Assembly (NCBI RefSeq): GCF_006788895.1
Contig: NZ_VFRA01000001.1
Span: 620,001 to 684,000, forward strand
Length of the DNA: 64,000 nucleotides
Direction of reading: 5' to 3'
Source of the DNA: Rhodoglobus vestalii
Lineage (GTDB): Bacteria > Actinomycetota > Actinomycetes > Actinomycetales > Microbacteriaceae
Of this stretch, positions 51,522 through 61,971 are shown one piece after another. The notes under the pieces were generated by a model. The model did no database searches. It was given only the letters and a program-made list of their open reading frames with translations, and was not told where the DNA came from. Both the position numbers and the translations under genes were made by a program. Positions within the stretch are counted from its first letter, which is position 1. Each line of letters begins with the position of its first letter.

Positions 51522-52781
51522 CTAAAGCCTCTGGCTCCCCGCGGGTTCACCGTTTTTCTCTCTTGAGTCAGCCAGTTCAGTGCAGAACGCGGCGGGGTCT
51601 TCCAGTAGCGGCGCAAAAGCCAACTCAGACGCACCGATCATCAACAGATCAGCACCCAACTGGGCTGGCAAAATCTTCACACTTTCAAACGATGCTTCTA
51701 ACGCTTGCGCACGCACCCGTTCGATCAAAAACTCTGGGTCCGTCAAAAAGATCGATGACAAAAATCCACCGAGCACGATAACTTCGGGGTTGAGCACGTT
51801 GACAGCATTGCGCAGCGACGTGCCCAGCGAGAGCAGTTGGCGCCGCACAAGCGCACTCACTTCGGGATCGTTCGAACCCTTGAGAGCATCATCGAACGTC
51901 TCGCTGTCAGCATTGGTGAGCCCCAACGCCTGCAGGAGATCAGCTCGGTTTACCTCCGTCTCGAGACTCCCCTCTTCGCGCGTGTCACCATCGTTGGCAT
52001 TGGTAACGACCCGGACATGACCGAACTCACCCGCGTAACCTGCGCGACCCGCCACGGGGCGACCGTCACTGATGATGCCGCCACCTATTCCGCTGGCGCC
52101 ACCGTTGAGGTAGATGAGATCGGTTATGCCGCGACCAGCACCATAAATATGTTCCGCAAGCGCACCCACGCTCGCATCGTTCGCTGTCCACACCGGGTAG
52201 CCGGTGGCGGCAGCTAATAGCTGGCTGACCGGCGCATCCCGCCAACCCAAATGAGGAGCCCAGCGCACCAAGCCATCGTCGACCTGCACCAGACCCGGGA
52301 CCGCAACGCCAATGCCAACTATTCGACCAGCAGCCTCGTACTCACCCTTCAGGCTCTCGATGATCACACTCGAGATCTTCACGAACTCAGCCACCGTCGA
52401 TGGTGACTCCGTCTCGTAGCGAATGCGCTTCAGCAGCGTTCCATCGAGACCCACAACACCAATCGTGATGGCGTCGATCTCAGGATTAATAGCAATCCCC
52501 ACGGTGCGAGCATCCGCGTTCACCATCGGTGAGGGGCGACCAACCTGACGGGTGGGGTCGGGCTCGCTCTCGTAAGCCAAACCAAGTTCTGTGAGTTCCG
52601 CAACGAGAGCGGCAATTGTTGACCGGTTCAGCCCTGTCTGTGACGTTAACTGCGAGCGCAACTGTGCGCCACGGTGCAGCAGTGTCAAAACGCGCGACAG
52701 GTTGTGTCGCCGAGTGCGGTCGCCTTTGCCACCGGTGCCGCCGGACGAAAGCGGTGGGGTTAGAGTCACAGGCTCATCCAC
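51522..52781 (-). CDS. ROK-family transcriptional regulator (XylR-like)
   Basis: 419 aa. N-terminal winged HTH (about 25-80: GAQLRSQLTSQTGLNRSTIAALVAEL) and a ROK sugar-kinase-like domain (GIGVAVPGLVQVDDG, LIYLNGGASGIGGGIISDG, GYAGEFGHVRV). The cysteine zinc motif CxCGxxGCxE that follows GH in most ROK proteins is replaced by DGDTREEGSLETE with no Cys. Probably a xylose-responsive repressor of the flanking xyl operons. Confidence 0.85.
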   Translation of the reverse strand: MDEPVTLTPPLSSGGTGGKGDRTRRHNLSRVLTLLHRGAQLRSQLTSQTGLNRSTIAALVAELTELGLAYESEPDPTRQVGRPSPMVNADARTVGIAINPEIDAITIGVVGLDGTLLKRIRYETESPSTVAEFVKISSVIIESLKGEYEAAGRIVGIGVAVPGLVQVDDGLVRWAPHLGWRDAPVSQLLAAATGYPVWTANDASVGALAEHIYGAGRGITDLIYLNGGASGIGGGIISDGRPVAGRAGYAGEFGHVRVVTNANDGDTREEGSLETEVNRADLLQALGLTNADSETFDDALKGSNDPEVSALVRRQLLSLGTSLRNAVNVLNPEVIVLGGFLSSIFLTDPEFLIERVRAQALEASFESVKILPAQLGADLLMIGASELAFAPLLEDPAAFCTELADSREKNGEPAGSQRL

Positions 52782-52811
52782 TCAGTTGACCAGTAATACG
52801 TGCACCTAAGA

Positions 52812-54011
52812 CTAGCGACGTCCCGTGCGCCGCTTGCTCATGACATCGAAAGCTACAGCGAGCAATAGCACGAGTCCCTTGATCGCCTGCTGCCACGCGG
52901 CATCCACCGAAAGAATAGAAAGCCCCATATTCAGCACGCCCATGATGAGTGCACCGATGACCGCACCGATGACCGTTCCGACACCCCCGGTCACGGCGGC
53001 ACCGCCAATGAAGACCGCAGCGATAGCGTCGAGCTCGAAACTCTGACCCGCCGACGCAACTGCGCCACCAGCACGCGCGGTGGTAACAACCCCGGCAAGA
53101 CCCGCAAGCACTCCCATGTTGACGAAGACGAAGAAGTTGATCCACGACGTTTTGACACCGCTCATTTGGGCTGCGAACAGGTTTCCGCCGATTGCGTACA
53201 CGTGGCGCCCAAATACGGTCTGGTTCAGAACAAAAGTAAACAGCAGGATCAGGACGGCCAGAATAATCAGGATGATGGGAGTACCCCGGTAAGCAGAAAG
53301 TTGGAACGTCAGCGCAATAATCGCGGCGGCAGCGATGGCGATCTTGGCCCAAAACGAGATAGCGCTCTCTACCGGCAGTTCGAGTTTGCGCTGCTTTGTG
53401 CGACTGCGGAGTTGTTGACCGATCAGCAGAGCTGCCGCCAACACTCCGAGAACGATGGTGAGGATGTCGCGATCCCCACGTCCTTCACCGATCGTGCCGA
53501 AGATCTCGGGCAGCCAACCGCCGCCGATTGCATTGAATTCCGCGGGAAGCGCGTTGATGGTTCCGCCGGTGAGGAAGACCAGGGTGAGCCCCCGAAAGAG
53601 CAGCATTCCTGCCAGCGTCACGATGAAGGCGGGGATGCCGACAAACGCAACCCAAAAACCCTGCCAGGCACCGACCGCGGCCCCCAAAACGAGAGCCAGA
53701 ATCACGGCAGCCCACCACGGCAGACCCCATTGAGTCAGTGAAATAGCCGACACAGCCCCCACCATCGCAACCACAGATCCGACGGAGAGATCGATGTGGC
53801 CGGCGATGATCACGATCACCATTCCGATGGCAAGAATCAGCACGTAGGCATTCTGTTGGATCAGATTGTTGATATTTCCTGGCAGCAGAAGTCGCCCATC
53901 GGTGAGCACTTGAAAGAGAACGACGATGACCGCTAGTGCGGCAAGAATTCCGTACTGCCGGAGGTCGATCTGCAGCTTGAGCTTTTTGCGATCGGGGGTA
54001 GTGGTAGTCAT
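52812..54011 (-). CDS. xylH: xylose-type ABC transporter permease
   Basis: 399 aa, 10 or more TMs, BPD_transp_2 family. LAIGMVIVIIAGHIDLSVGSVVAMVGAVSA (about 57-86) and the second-half FIGGAAVTGGVGTVIGAVIGALIMGVL are typical of XylH/MmsB/RbsC permeases. Encoded after xylG with a 4-bp gap; the ROK gene is next downstream. Confidence 0.9.
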   Translation of the reverse strand: MTTTTPDRKKLKLQIDLRQYGILAALAVIVVLFQVLTDGRLLLPGNINNLIQQNAYVLILAIGMVIVIIAGHIDLSVGSVVAMVGAVSAISLTQWGLPWWAAVILALVLGAAVGAWQGFWVAFVGIPAFIVTLAGMLLFRGLTLVFLTGGTINALPAEFNAIGGGWLPEIFGTIGEGRGDRDILTIVLGVLAAALLIGQQLRSRTKQRKLELPVESAISFWAKIAIAAAAIIALTFQLSAYRGTPIILIILAVLILLFTFVLNQTVFGRHVYAIGGNLFAAQMSGVKTSWINFFVFVNMGVLAGLAGVVTTARAGGAVASAGQSFELDAIAAVFIGGAAVTGGVGTVIGAVIGALIMGVLNMGLSILSVDAAWQQAIKGLVLLLAVAFDVMSKRRTGRR

Positions 54012-54015
54012 CGGG

Positions 54016-55545
54016 TTAGTCCTTTCCCGCGGTCATCAACTGCATGAGTCGTTCTTGGGTAGCGTCGGCGCGTTCGACTTCGCCGGTAATGGTGCCTTCA
54101 GAGATCGCATAAATGCGATCACAGAGACCGAGGAGTTCGGGCAGCTCAGACGAGATCACAACGACGGCTTTGCCTTGAGCCGCGAGCGCGTTGATGATTC
54201 CGTAAATTTCGTACTTGGCACCAACGTCAATTCCGCGAGTTGGTTCGTCAAGAATGAGGATGTCTGGCCCGGAGAACATCCATTTGCTCAACACCACTTT
54301 CTGCTGGTTTCCCCCGGAGAGGTTTCCCGAAAGCACTGACACGTTGGGAGCCTTGATATTCATCTGCCCGCGATAGCCCTCAGCGACTTTGTTTTCCGCA
54401 AAGCGATCGACGATCCCCCAGCGCGAAATTTTGGCCAGTGCTGCTGCCGAGATATTGACAGCGATGCTGCCGATGAGATTGAGACCGAAGTGCTTACGAT
54501 CTTCGGTGGCGTAGGCGATTCCGTGGCTGATCGCCTCGCTGACGGTCTTTACCGAGATTTCGGCGCCGTGCTTGTAGGCGGTGCCACTGATGTGGCTACC
54601 GTAGGAGCGGCCGAAAATGCTCATTGCCAGCTCGGTGCGCCCGGCTCCCATCAGGCCGGCAAAACCGACAATCTCGCCTGCACGCACCACAAATGATGCG
54701 TCGTCAACCACTTTTCGAGTGGTGTCGACCGGATGATGCACCGTCCAGTTTTCGACCCGGAACAGTTCTTCCCCAATTTCGGGAGTGTGTGCGGGAAACA
54801 TGCTGTCGAGGTCGCGGCCGACCATCGCACGAATGATTCGGGCTTCCGTGGCATCCTCTTCAGACATGGCGAATGTCTCGATCGTTTTGCCATCACGAAT
54901 GATGGTGACCTTGTCAGCGATGTTGCGGATCTCTTTGAGCTTGTGCGAAATGATGATGCAGGTGATGCCCTGGCCCCGCAGGCTCCGAATGAGATCGAGT
55001 AGGTGCGCCGAATCTTCATCGTTGAGGGCGGCGGTGGGTTCATCCAAAATCAGCAGCTTCACTTTCTTGGAGAGTGCTTTCGCAATCTCAACCAGCTGCT
55101 GTTTGCCGACCCCCAGCTCGAGCACGCGCGTGCTCACTTGCTCGTCGAGTCCGACGCGCGCGAGCAACAGGGTGGCTTCACGATTGGTCTTCGCCCAGTC
55201 GACAACCCCACGGGTGGCGATCTCGTTTCCGAGGAAAATGTTTTCTGCGATGGACAGATAGGGGCTCAAGGCAAGTTCTTGGTGGATGATCACGATGCCG
55301 TCGTGCTCCGAGTCGTTGATCGACCGGTAGGCAGTCTCGTGATTTTCAAAGGTGATGCTGCCGTCGTAGCTGCCCGAGGGGTATACCCCGCTGAGTACCT
55401 TCATGAGGGTCGATTTACCGGCACCATTTTCACCGCAGATGGCGTGCACCTGCCCGCGCTCGACCTCAAGGCTCACACCATCGAGTGCACGGACTCCGCC
55501 GCTGAAGTCTTTTGTGATCGTGTTCATGCTGAGGATGGCAGTCAT
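54016..55545 (-). CDS. xylG: xylose-type ABC transporter ATP-binding protein
   Basis: 509 aa with two ABC domains. The first has Walker [20 protein letters not shown] (about 37-55), [15 protein letters not shown] and [10 protein letters not shown]. The second is degenerate at Walker A ([12 protein letters not shown]) but has [14 protein letters not shown] and [16 protein letters not shown] 55545 ([14 protein letters not shown]) with GGAGC upstream; the longer frame to 55821 crosses a hairpin and is rejected. Confidence 0.92.
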   Translation of the reverse strand: MTAILSMNTITKDFSGGVRALDGVSLEVERGQVHAICGENGAGKSTLMKVLSGVYPSGSYDGSITFENHETAYRSINDSEHDGIVIIHQELALSPYLSIAENIFLGNEIATRGVVDWAKTNREATLLLARVGLDEQVSTRVLELGVGKQQLVEIAKALSKKVKLLILDEPTAALNDEDSAHLLDLIRSLRGQGITCIIISHKLKEIRNIADKVTIIRDGKTIETFAMSEEDATEARIIRAMVGRDLDSMFPAHTPEIGEELFRVENWTVHHPVDTTRKVVDDASFVVRAGEIVGFAGLMGAGRTELAMSIFGRSYGSHISGTAYKHGAEISVKTVSEAISHGIAYATEDRKHFGLNLIGSIAVNISAAALAKISRWGIVDRFAENKVAEGYRGQMNIKAPNVSVLSGNLSGGNQQKVVLSKWMFSGPDILILDEPTRGIDVGAKYEIYGIINALAAQGKAVVVISSELPELLGLCDRIYAISEGTITGEVERADATQERLMQLMTAGKD

Positions 55546-55569
55546 GATTAGCTCCGCTCGCAGTGACTG

Positions 55570-55599
55570 GCGGGGGACGGCTGCTGTGCCGTCCCCCGC
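55570..55599 (-). other. strong intercistronic stem-loop between xylF and xylG
   Basis: A perfect 12-bp stem (gcgggggacggc / gccgtcccccgc) around a 6-base loop lies between the xylF stop and the xylG start on the coding strand. It has no good T-run. Such hairpins often stabilise the binding-protein mRNA or attenuate read-through, raising XylF over XylGH. Confidence 0.8.
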
Positions 55600-55633
55600 T
55601 TGTCGAATGGTATTGCTTCTAACCAGGTGCGGG

Positions 55634-56740
55634 CTAGAGTCCGACGTCCGAAGCCTTGAGGAAGCCCGAATCGATGAGCTTCGACTGCACATCATCCTTG
55701 ACGACGACCTCTGGGGCAATGAGGAAGGACGGAACAACCTTTTCGCCGTTGTCATAGGTTTCGGTGTCGTTGATCTCAGGCTCTTCGCCATTGAGGATCG
55801 CCTCGACGAAGCCGAAGACAACCTTGCCGAGTTCGCGGGTGTCCTTCCAGACGGTCATGGACTGTTCACCGGCGAGGATGTTGGTCACGCTGGCTTTGTC
55901 ACCATCTTGACCGGTCAAAAGTGGCCAGTCGCCGTCAGCCGTGTATCCGGCACTGCGCAGTGACGCGGCGATGCCCTGAGCCAGGCTGTCGTTGGGAGAC
56001 AGAACTACGTCGATTTTGTCGCCGCCGGTGTAGAAGGAGGCGATGCGGTTGTCGAGTTCAGACTGAGCCGAGTCAGATTTCCAGCCGAGGATTCCGATGC
56101 TGGCCCAGTCGTCGTTGCTTGCCGGCGACTTGCCCGAGGGAACAACCAACTGGCCGTTCTCTACATACGGAAGCAGCACATCCCACGCACCCGAAAAGAA
56201 GAACTTCGCATTGTTGTCGTCGGGGCTGCCGGCGAACGGTTCGAGGTTGAAGGGGCCTGCGCCATCCGCCAATCCGAGCTGTGTTTCGATGAATTCGCCC
56301 TGGAGCTGGCCAACCTTGTAGTTGTCAAACGTTGCATAGTAATCGACGTCGGGGGTGCCATTGATGAGACGGTCGTAGGCGATCACGCTGATGTCTTGTG
56401 CTTTAGCGTCAGCAAGCACGGGTGCGAGAAGCTCGCCATCGATCGCAGCGATGACCAGAACGTCAACACCGGAGGCGATCTGGTTCTGAATTTGGCTGAT
56501 CTGAGTGTCTGCCTTGTCGTCGGCGTATTGAAGGTCTGCGGAGTAACCGGCATCTTCAAGCTGAGCCTTGAGGCCTTCGCCGTCGTTGATCCAGCGTTCA
56601 AGGCTGCGTGTCGGCATCGAGATTCCGACGCTGCCGAGGCTGTCGCCACCGCCAGTGTCTGATTCTCCGCTGCTGCAGGCGGCAAGCCCGATGGTCATCA
56701 CAGTCGCTGCTGCGACGGCAATTATCTTCTTCATTGACAT
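55634..56740 (-). CDS. xylF: xylose-type ABC transporter substrate-binding lipoprotein
   Basis: 368 aa. Lipoprotein signal [20 protein letters not shown] with lipobox Cys at about residue 22, then a Gly/Ser-rich linker and a periplasmic-binding-protein fold ([66 protein letters not shown]). It matches the XylF/ChvE class. First gene of xylF-xylG-xylH on minus. Start 56740 or ATG 56734. Confidence 0.9.
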   Translation of the reverse strand: MSMKKIIAVAAATVMTIGLAACSSGESDTGGGDSLGSVGISMPTRSLERWINDGEGLKAQLEDAGYSADLQYADDKADTQISQIQNQIASGVDVLVIAAIDGELLAPVLADAKAQDISVIAYDRLINGTPDVDYYATFDNYKVGQLQGEFIETQLGLADGAGPFNLEPFAGSPDDNNAKFFFSGAWDVLLPYVENGQLVVPSGKSPASNDDWASIGILGWKSDSAQSELDNRIASFYTGGDKIDVVLSPNDSLAQGIAASLRSAGYTADGDWPLLTGQDGDKASVTNILAGEQSMTVWKDTRELGKVVFGFVEAILNGEEPEINDTETYDNGEKVVPSFLIAPEVVVKDDVQSKLIDSGFLKASDVGL

Positions 56741-57106
56741 TGTGTTGTCCCTTTCGGATGTGAGTGCCGGACAAAAGCCGGGAGCACTGCGAGTGTTGCC
56801 GGCAGAGAGCTGGAGGGCTGATCCTCACGAGAGGGAGAGTAGTGGTCGCGTCGGTTGCCCGGCGCGTGCGTGCGCTACTTCCTTGTATCGCGGGGGTCGC
56901 ACTTGGCGCCCATTTTGTTGACATGCAAAACTTATATCGTTTTTGACGGTAAGCGCAAGAACTTTCTGAAAATAACCCAGATGCTGGGGAATGCAGACTC
57001 TTCTCTGCGCCGCCATGCACTGGGTTTCGGCATTGACGGGAGTGGTGGGTGCAAGTAAGTTGTTACAAATAACTTATCGCCAGAGCCGCCAATCGGAAAG
57101 CCACTA
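56741..57106. promoter_or_regulatory. divergent xylF / xylA control region
   Basis: A 366-bp region without a convincing gene separates the two xylose operons. It is AT-rich in its right half (56920-57080) relative to its surroundings and holds the palindrome at 57056-57076 plus an AACTTATATCG half-like site near 56929. Promoters for both directions must lie here; I could not place them with certainty. Confidence 0.55.
57056..57076 (+). promoter_or_regulatory. candidate ROK/XylR operator upstream of xylA
   Basis: An inverted repeat AAGTT-N9-AACTT (57057-57075), extended by TA at both ends, sits 31 bp before the xylA ATG. Its size and AT-richness suit a ROK-family operator; assignment to the adjacent ROK gene is inference. 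Confidence 0.55.
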
Positions 57107-58297
57107 ATGACTACACAACCCACCCCCGCCGACAAATTCTCATTCGGTCTCTGGACTGTTGGCTACAACGGGGCAGACCCATTTGGTGGCCCCACCCGCG
57201 CACCGCTGGATGTCGTTCACGCGGTCGAGAAGCTCGCCAAGCTTGGCGCCTATGGGCTTACCTTCCACGACGACGATCTCTTCGCGTTCGGCTCCACCGC
57301 AGCCGAACGCCAAAAACAGATCGATCGCCTAAAACAGGCATTGAGCGACACCGGACTCATCGTTCCGATGGTCACCACCAATCTGTTCAGTGCCCCAGTA
57401 TTCAAAGACGGCGGCTTCACCTCCAACGATCGCGGCGTACGTCGCTTTGCCATGCGCAAAGCAATGCAACAACTCGCACTCGGCGTTGAACTCGGCGCGA
57501 AGACTTTCGTCATGTGGGGCGGGCGCGAAGGCGCAGAGTATGACTCGGCAAAGAACGTTCGGGCGGCGCTCGAGCGCTACCGCGAAGCCCTCAACCTGTT
57601 TGGCGACCATGTCACCGAAAAGGGCTACGACATCCGCTTTGCCATTGAGCCCAAGCCCAACGAGCCCCGCGGCGACATCTTGCTACCCACCGTTGGTCAC
57701 GCGATGGCTTTCATCGAAACCCTCGAACGCCCCGCACTGTTCGGGGTGAACCCCGAAGTCGGTCACGAGCAGATGGCCGGACTCAACTTCACCTCGGGTA
57801 TCGCCCAAGCTCTCTACCAAGACAAACTCTTCCACATCGACCTCAACGGCCAGCGCGGCATCAAATACGACCAAGACCTCGTCTTTGGCCACGGCGATCT
57901 GCACAACGCGTTCTCGCTCGTCGATCTCCTCGAAAACGGTGGACCCGGCGGCGGCCAGAGCTACACCGGCCCACGCCACTTCGACTACAAGCCGAGCCGC
58001 ACCGAAGACGAGACCGGCGTGTGGGATTCTGCCGCAGCCAACATGCGCACCTACCTGCTGCTCAAAGAACGCGCCGCAGCATTCCGTGCAGATCCTGACG
58101 TGCAAGAAGCTCTCACCGCTGCGCGAGTCTTCGAACTCTCGGAGAACACCCTCGACGAGAATGAAAGCTATGACGACCTTTTGGCAGACCGCTCATCGTA
58201 CGAAGACTTTGACCACGACGCGTACTTCAACGGCAAGGGATTCGGATTCGTGCGCCTGCAGCAGCTGGCAACCGAGCACCTCATGGGCGCTCGCTAA
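57107..58297 (+). CDS. xylA: xylose isomerase
   Basis: 396 aa, actinobacterial class I. It converts D-xylose to D-xylulose. Active-site blocks: [14 protein letters not shown] (catalytic His, about residue 54), [13 protein letters not shown] (about 135-147), [13 protein letters not shown] (metal Glu, about 178-190), [14 protein letters not shown] (about 215-228) and [19 protein letters not shown] (metal Asp residues). ATG 57107 opens the xylAB operon. Confidence 0.96.
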   Translation: MTTQPTPADKFSFGLWTVGYNGADPFGGPTRAPLDVVHAVEKLAKLGAYGLTFHDDDLFAFGSTAAERQKQIDRLKQALSDTGLIVPMVTTNLFSAPVFKDGGFTSNDRGVRRFAMRKAMQQLALGVELGAKTFVMWGGREGAEYDSAKNVRAALERYREALNLFGDHVTEKGYDIRFAIEPKPNEPRGDILLPTVGHAMAFIETLERPALFGVNPEVGHEQMAGLNFTSGIAQALYQDKLFHIDLNGQRGIKYDQDLVFGHGDLHNAFSLVDLLENGGPGGGQSYTGPRHFDYKPSRTEDETGVWDSAAANMRTYLLLKERAAAFRADPDVQEALTAARVFELSENTLDENESYDDLLADRSSYEDFDHDAYFNGKGFGFVRLQQLATEHLMGAR

Positions 58298-59752
58298 ATG
58301 ACCCTCGTCGCGGGGATCGATTCGTCAACCCAATCCTGCAAGGTCGTAGTTGTGGATGCCGCGACCGGGACGCTCGTCCGCTCCGGTCGCGCATCCCACC
58401 CTTCGGGCACCGAGGTGGACCCCGAGGCATGGTGGTCGGCACTCACCGAGGCGATCGCTCAGACCGGTGGACTCGATGACGTCTCCGCAATATCGGTCGG
58501 AGGACAGCAGCACGGCATGGTCCTGTTGGATGCCACCGGCCACGTCATCCGCCCCGCTCTGCTCTGGAACGACACCCGCTCTGCAGCCGCAGCTGAGGAT
58601 CTCCGAGTGGAATTCCCTGATCTTGCTGAACGCACCGGCTCTGTGCCGGTGGCGTCATTCACCTCCACAAAGTTGCGTTGGTTGCGCGACAATGAGCCAA
58701 ACAACGCCGCCCGGGTTGCCGCAGTCTGCCTGCCACATGACTGGTTGACCTGGCGTTTGCGCGGATTCGGCGTCGACAATCCGCAGCTTGATGAGCTCAC
58801 GACCGATCGCTCCGATGCCAGCGGCACCGGCTACTTCAATTCGGTGACCAACAGCTATGACCGCGCAGTGTTTGCGGCGGTGCTCGGTCGTGATCGGGAC
58901 ACCTCCGAAGTGCTGCTGCCGCGCATAGTCGCCCCGGGCGAGAGTGTCGGCACAGTCGCTGGCTCCCCCGTGGCTGTTGCGTGCGGCGCCGGAGACAATG
59001 CGGCGGCCGCTCTCGGTCTCGGCGCGCGCACCGGTGACGTTGTGGTCTCGATCGGAACCAGCGGCACCGTCTTCGCCGTTGCCGACACGCAGGTACCCGA
59101 CCCCTCGGGAACTGTCGCCGGCTTCGCCGATGCGAGCGGCCATTTTCTTCCGCTCGTCGCAACCCTGAATGCGGCACGCGTGCTCGACAGCACCGCCACC
59201 CTCCTCGCACTAGCGCACGACCAACTGGGCGCGTTGGCTCTGCACTCCGCCCCCGGTGCTGACGGTCTCGTGCTCCAGCCCTACTTTGAAGGCGAACGCA
59301 CCCCGAACCTTCCGGATGCCACGGCAACCCTGTTCGGTATGACACTGGCATCGACCACGCGCGAGTCACTGGCGCGTGCCGCGATCGAGGGCATGCTGTG
59401 TGGACTCGCTGATGGCCTCGACGCCCTGCTGGCGCAAGGAGTTTCGGCTACACGCATCCTGCTGATTGGCGGTGCTGCCCACAACTCCGCCGTCTCGACA
59501 ATCGCGTCGCAGGTGTTTAGCGTGCCGGTCCTGGTGCCTGAGCCGGCTGAGTATGTTGCGCTCGGTGCCGCAGCCCAGGCCGCGTGGGTGCTCGCCGGGG
59601 CCCGACCAGACTGGAACATCGCCGCGACGGCAGAGCCGGCATCCGACTTTCAACCTATTATTCGGCAGCAGTATGCGCGCTACTCAACAGCGGCACGCAC
59701 GAAAAACGCGGGCCACCTGCCTGAGCAGATGACCCGCATCACAACGAAATAA
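58298..59752 (+). CDS. xylB: xylulokinase
   Basis: 484 aa, FGGY kinase. N-terminal ATPase motif [20 protein letters not shown] (first 25 residues), [56 protein letters not shown] and the C-terminal [21 protein letters not shown]. Phosphorylates xylulose for the pentose phosphate pathway. Starts directly after the xylA stop. The final codons form a GC-rich stem (gcgggccacctg / cagatgacccgc) that may act as a terminator. Confidence 0.95.
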   Translation: MTLVAGIDSSTQSCKVVVVDAATGTLVRSGRASHPSGTEVDPEAWWSALTEAIAQTGGLDDVSAISVGGQQHGMVLLDATGHVIRPALLWNDTRSAAAAEDLRVEFPDLAERTGSVPVASFTSTKLRWLRDNEPNNAARVAAVCLPHDWLTWRLRGFGVDNPQLDELTTDRSDASGTGYFNSVTNSYDRAVFAAVLGRDRDTSEVLLPRIVAPGESVGTVAGSPVAVACGAGDNAAAALGLGARTGDVVVSIGTSGTVFAVADTQVPDPSGTVAGFADASGHFLPLVATLNAARVLDSTATLLALAHDQLGALALHSAPGADGLVLQPYFEGERTPNLPDATATLFGMTLASTTRESLARAAIEGMLCGLADGLDALLAQGVSATRILLIGGAAHNSAVSTIASQVFSVPVLVPEPAEYVALGAAAQAAWVLAGARPDWNIAATAEPASDFQPIIRQQYARYSTAARTKNAGHLPEQMTRITTK

Positions 59753-59759
59753 CTAGCTT

Positions 59760-60746
59760 CTAGCTGTGAATCGCCGCTAGCGTGCGGCGGTCTCCAAGCA
59801 GCTGTGGCCAGAGCTTGCGACGGTCACGCACAACGAAACCGCGCGCAATAAAACGGTCCTTGCCATCAAAGCGGGGCGCATACATTGAGCGACCATGCAT
59901 CGCACGCAGGTTGTCGAGCATCAGCAAGTCACCCGGCTGCAGCACGTGAGCATCCCGGTGCTCGATGTAGGTCTCAACTACCTTGCCCAGCAGTCGCTGC
60001 GCTTCAGCGGTGATGCCATGCATGAGGTCTTGATCGACCAAGATATACGGGTCGTCTTCCGGTCCGGTGAGGATCGGGAAGGGGCCACGCACGTCATCCG
60101 GGCGCGGGATGTATGGCTGGAAAGACTCATCGATCGTGGTGGCCCACAGCGGCTGGCGCAGCTTAGCGACCTCTTCAGGGGAAAGGTGCTGAACGAGCTT
60201 GCGGCCCGAGAAAGCATAGGTCTTTGCGTTCTCGTCACCGCGCAAGGCTCCAAGAATCACGTAATCGGGCTTGAACACCGAGAAACACTGCTCGGTGTGG
60301 GCTTCAAGCTCCACCTTTGAACCCTGCGACTGCTGCGTTACCGCAAGCTTCGGGTTGGGGACCATGTCTTGGATGAGGTGACCGTTGCCCTCAGCTTCGT
60401 AAGCGACCATGCTTCCGAGCAAGTGAGCCAACATGCCCATCTCTTTAGCGAATACGGTGCTAGCCCCCAGTCCACTCTTGTTGTTGAGCGGGGTATCTGT
60501 GAGGCCTTCATCGACGTAGAGTCCACGCACCACCATGATTCCCGCCTCAGAACCAACCTCAGCAAAATTCAGAACAGCGGCACGAACCTCTTCGGGCAAG
60601 CTAAACGCCGCAGCGAGAGCCTGGCGACCAAAGTCATCCGGGCTCTCATTCGGATGCGCAGTAATGCGCTCGGCAGCGGCGCGAATTGCTTCGGCAGTGG
60701 CTGAGTCAACAGTAAAAAGGCTCGATTGGAGCTCGTGAACGGTAAT
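59760..60746 (-). CDS. TauD/AsnO-like Fe(II)/2-oxoglutarate dioxygenase, unusual start
   Basis: About 328 aa. The facial triad is visible as HTE (ELEAHTEQCFSVFKPDYVILGALRGD) and a distal His in LDNLRAMHGRSMYAPRF, followed by the 2OG-binding Arg in DRFIARGFVVRD. This pattern resembles AsnO/VioC/clavaminate synthase-like amino-acid hydroxylases. Start: a perfect AAGGAG (60753-60758, minus) sits 6 bases before ATT 60746 (ITVHELQSS). The only ordinary nearby alternative is TTG 60776, whose site is weaker; the frame is open to 61142. No biosynthetic cluster is adjacent, so substrate is unknown. Confidence 0.75.
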   Translation of the reverse strand: MTVHELQSSLFTVDSATAEAIRAAAERITAHPNESPDDFGRQALAAAFSLPEEVRAAVLNFAEVGSEAGIMVVRGLYVDEGLTDTPLNNKSGLGASTVFAKEMGMLAHLLGSMVAYEAEGNGHLIQDMVPNPKLAVTQQSQGSKVELEAHTEQCFSVFKPDYVILGALRGDENAKTYAFSGRKLVQHLSPEEVAKLRQPLWATTIDESFQPYIPRPDDVRGPFPILTGPEDDPYILVDQDLMHGITAEAQRLLGKVVETYIEHRDAHVLQPGDLLMLDNLRAMHGRSMYAPRFDGKDRFIARGFVVRDRRKLWPQLLGDRRTLAAIHS

Positions 60747-60966
60747 GTCGCTCTCCTTGCTTCGTGCGACGCGCAAGCCGTGGCTCTTGGCTCTGGGATG
60801 GCGCGGTCGCTGACGTTGTCTCCATGGGAAAGACACTTCATAAATTACACCCTCACGCCCTAAAAGTAAGGGCCTCCTCAATAAATTGGGCGCGTCCACA
60901 GCAAAAGCGCAGCAACGCCAAAGATGAAAAGCGCAGTCCCCTTCTCGCGCTAGGATTAATTGGCCA

Positions 60967-61048
60967 GCGGGAGTGGTGAAATTGGTATACACGCAGGATT
61001 TAGGTTCCTGTGCTTTCGAGCGTGCGGGTTCAAGTCCCGCCTTCCGCA
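60967..61048 (+). tRNA. tRNA-Leu (anticodon TAG)
   Basis: 82 nt with acceptor GCGGGAG / CTTCCGC, D-loop GTGGTGAAATTGGTATACACGC, anticodon stem-loop CAGGATTTAGGTTCCTG with TAG, a long variable arm as in class II tRNAs, and T-arm GCGGGTTCAAGTCCCGC. CCA is not encoded in full. Confidence 0.95.
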
Positions 61049-61167
61049 CCGTGTCCAAGACCGCGAGTAGCTCCACTGCGAAAACTCGGGGTTCCGCGAT
61101 ACCCTTCAAAAGTTCATAGCTAACGTCGCCGACTACGCGCACCTAGCCGACGATTCTGGAGATCCCT

Positions 61168-61905
61168 TTGGTAGGCACCGCCCTCATTCCTTGGCTCGAC
61201 CCCGAGAACCTCATCGTGGGATTCGGCGCCTTTGCTTTGGTCGGCGTTGCCCTCATCGTATTCGCCGAAACCGGTCTCCTTGTGGGGTTCTTCCTGCCCG
61301 GCGATACGCTTCTGATTATCGCCGGAATTCTCACGTTTGCCGGCGTCATCGAATTCAATATTTGGTGGGTGTGTTTGGCCATCAGCGTCGCCGCGTTCCT
61401 CGGCGGTGAAGTTGGCTACCTCATTGGGCACAAACTGGGCCCCAAAGTATTTGAACGAAAAGAGACCGGACTCTTCAGCGTCGAAAATGTGCGCCGGACC
61501 AACGCATTCTTTGCCCGCTTCGGCGGTGTGGCTGTAATTCTTGCCCGCTTCGTGCCGATCGTTCGCACGTTCGCTCCCGTCGCTGCCGGTGTCGGCCACA
61601 TGGACTACCGCAAATACTCTCTCTACAACGCAATTGGCGCGATTATTTGGGGCACGGGGCTCACCTATGCCGGGTATCTGCTTGGCAACATCCCACCGCT
61701 GAGCGACTTCATCGTCGAGTACATTGACGTCATCCTGTTGGCCGCTGTGGCCATTTCAGTGCTGCCCACCGCCTACCACTACTTCCGCTCCATCTACAAA
61801 GCCAAGAAGGCACGCGAAGCCGGTCGTACTGCCGCGCTCGACGACCGGCAGGCAGAAGCTCTCGCTCTTCAGCCAAAAGACTTCGACCAGAATCTCGACG
61901 ACTAA
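61168..61905 (+). CDS. DedA-family membrane protein
   Basis: 245 aa. TMs with FAETGLLVGFFLPGDTLLIIAGIL (about 32-55), the second re-entrant block RFGGVAVILARFVPIVRTFAPVAAGVGHMDYRKYSLYN (about 117-155), and a basic C-terminal tail. The DedA superfamily supports envelope lipid flipping, including undecaprenyl phosphate recycling. TTG start at 61168 with CTGGAG upstream. Downstream of tRNA-Leu. Confidence 0.88.
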   Translation: MVGTALIPWLDPENLIVGFGAFALVGVALIVFAETGLLVGFFLPGDTLLIIAGILTFAGVIEFNIWWVCLAISVAAFLGGEVGYLIGHKLGPKVFERKETGLFSVENVRRTNAFFARFGGVAVILARFVPIVRTFAPVAAGVGHMDYRKYSLYNAIGAIIWGTGLTYAGYLLGNIPPLSDFIVEYIDVILLAAVAISVLPTAYHYFRSIYKAKKAREAGRTAALDDRQAEALALQPKDFDQNLDD

Positions 61906-61971
61906 CCCGTCAGCAACTAGCCCGGCAGGGCCGTAGGCCGTAGGCCGTCAGGGTTGCGGCGGGCTCTGGCT

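Noticed and set aside
55546..55821. N-terminal extension of XylG
   Set aside because: It crosses the strong intercistronic hairpin and overlaps the xylF 3' end; ATG 55545 has a good ribosome site and a family-typical N-terminus.
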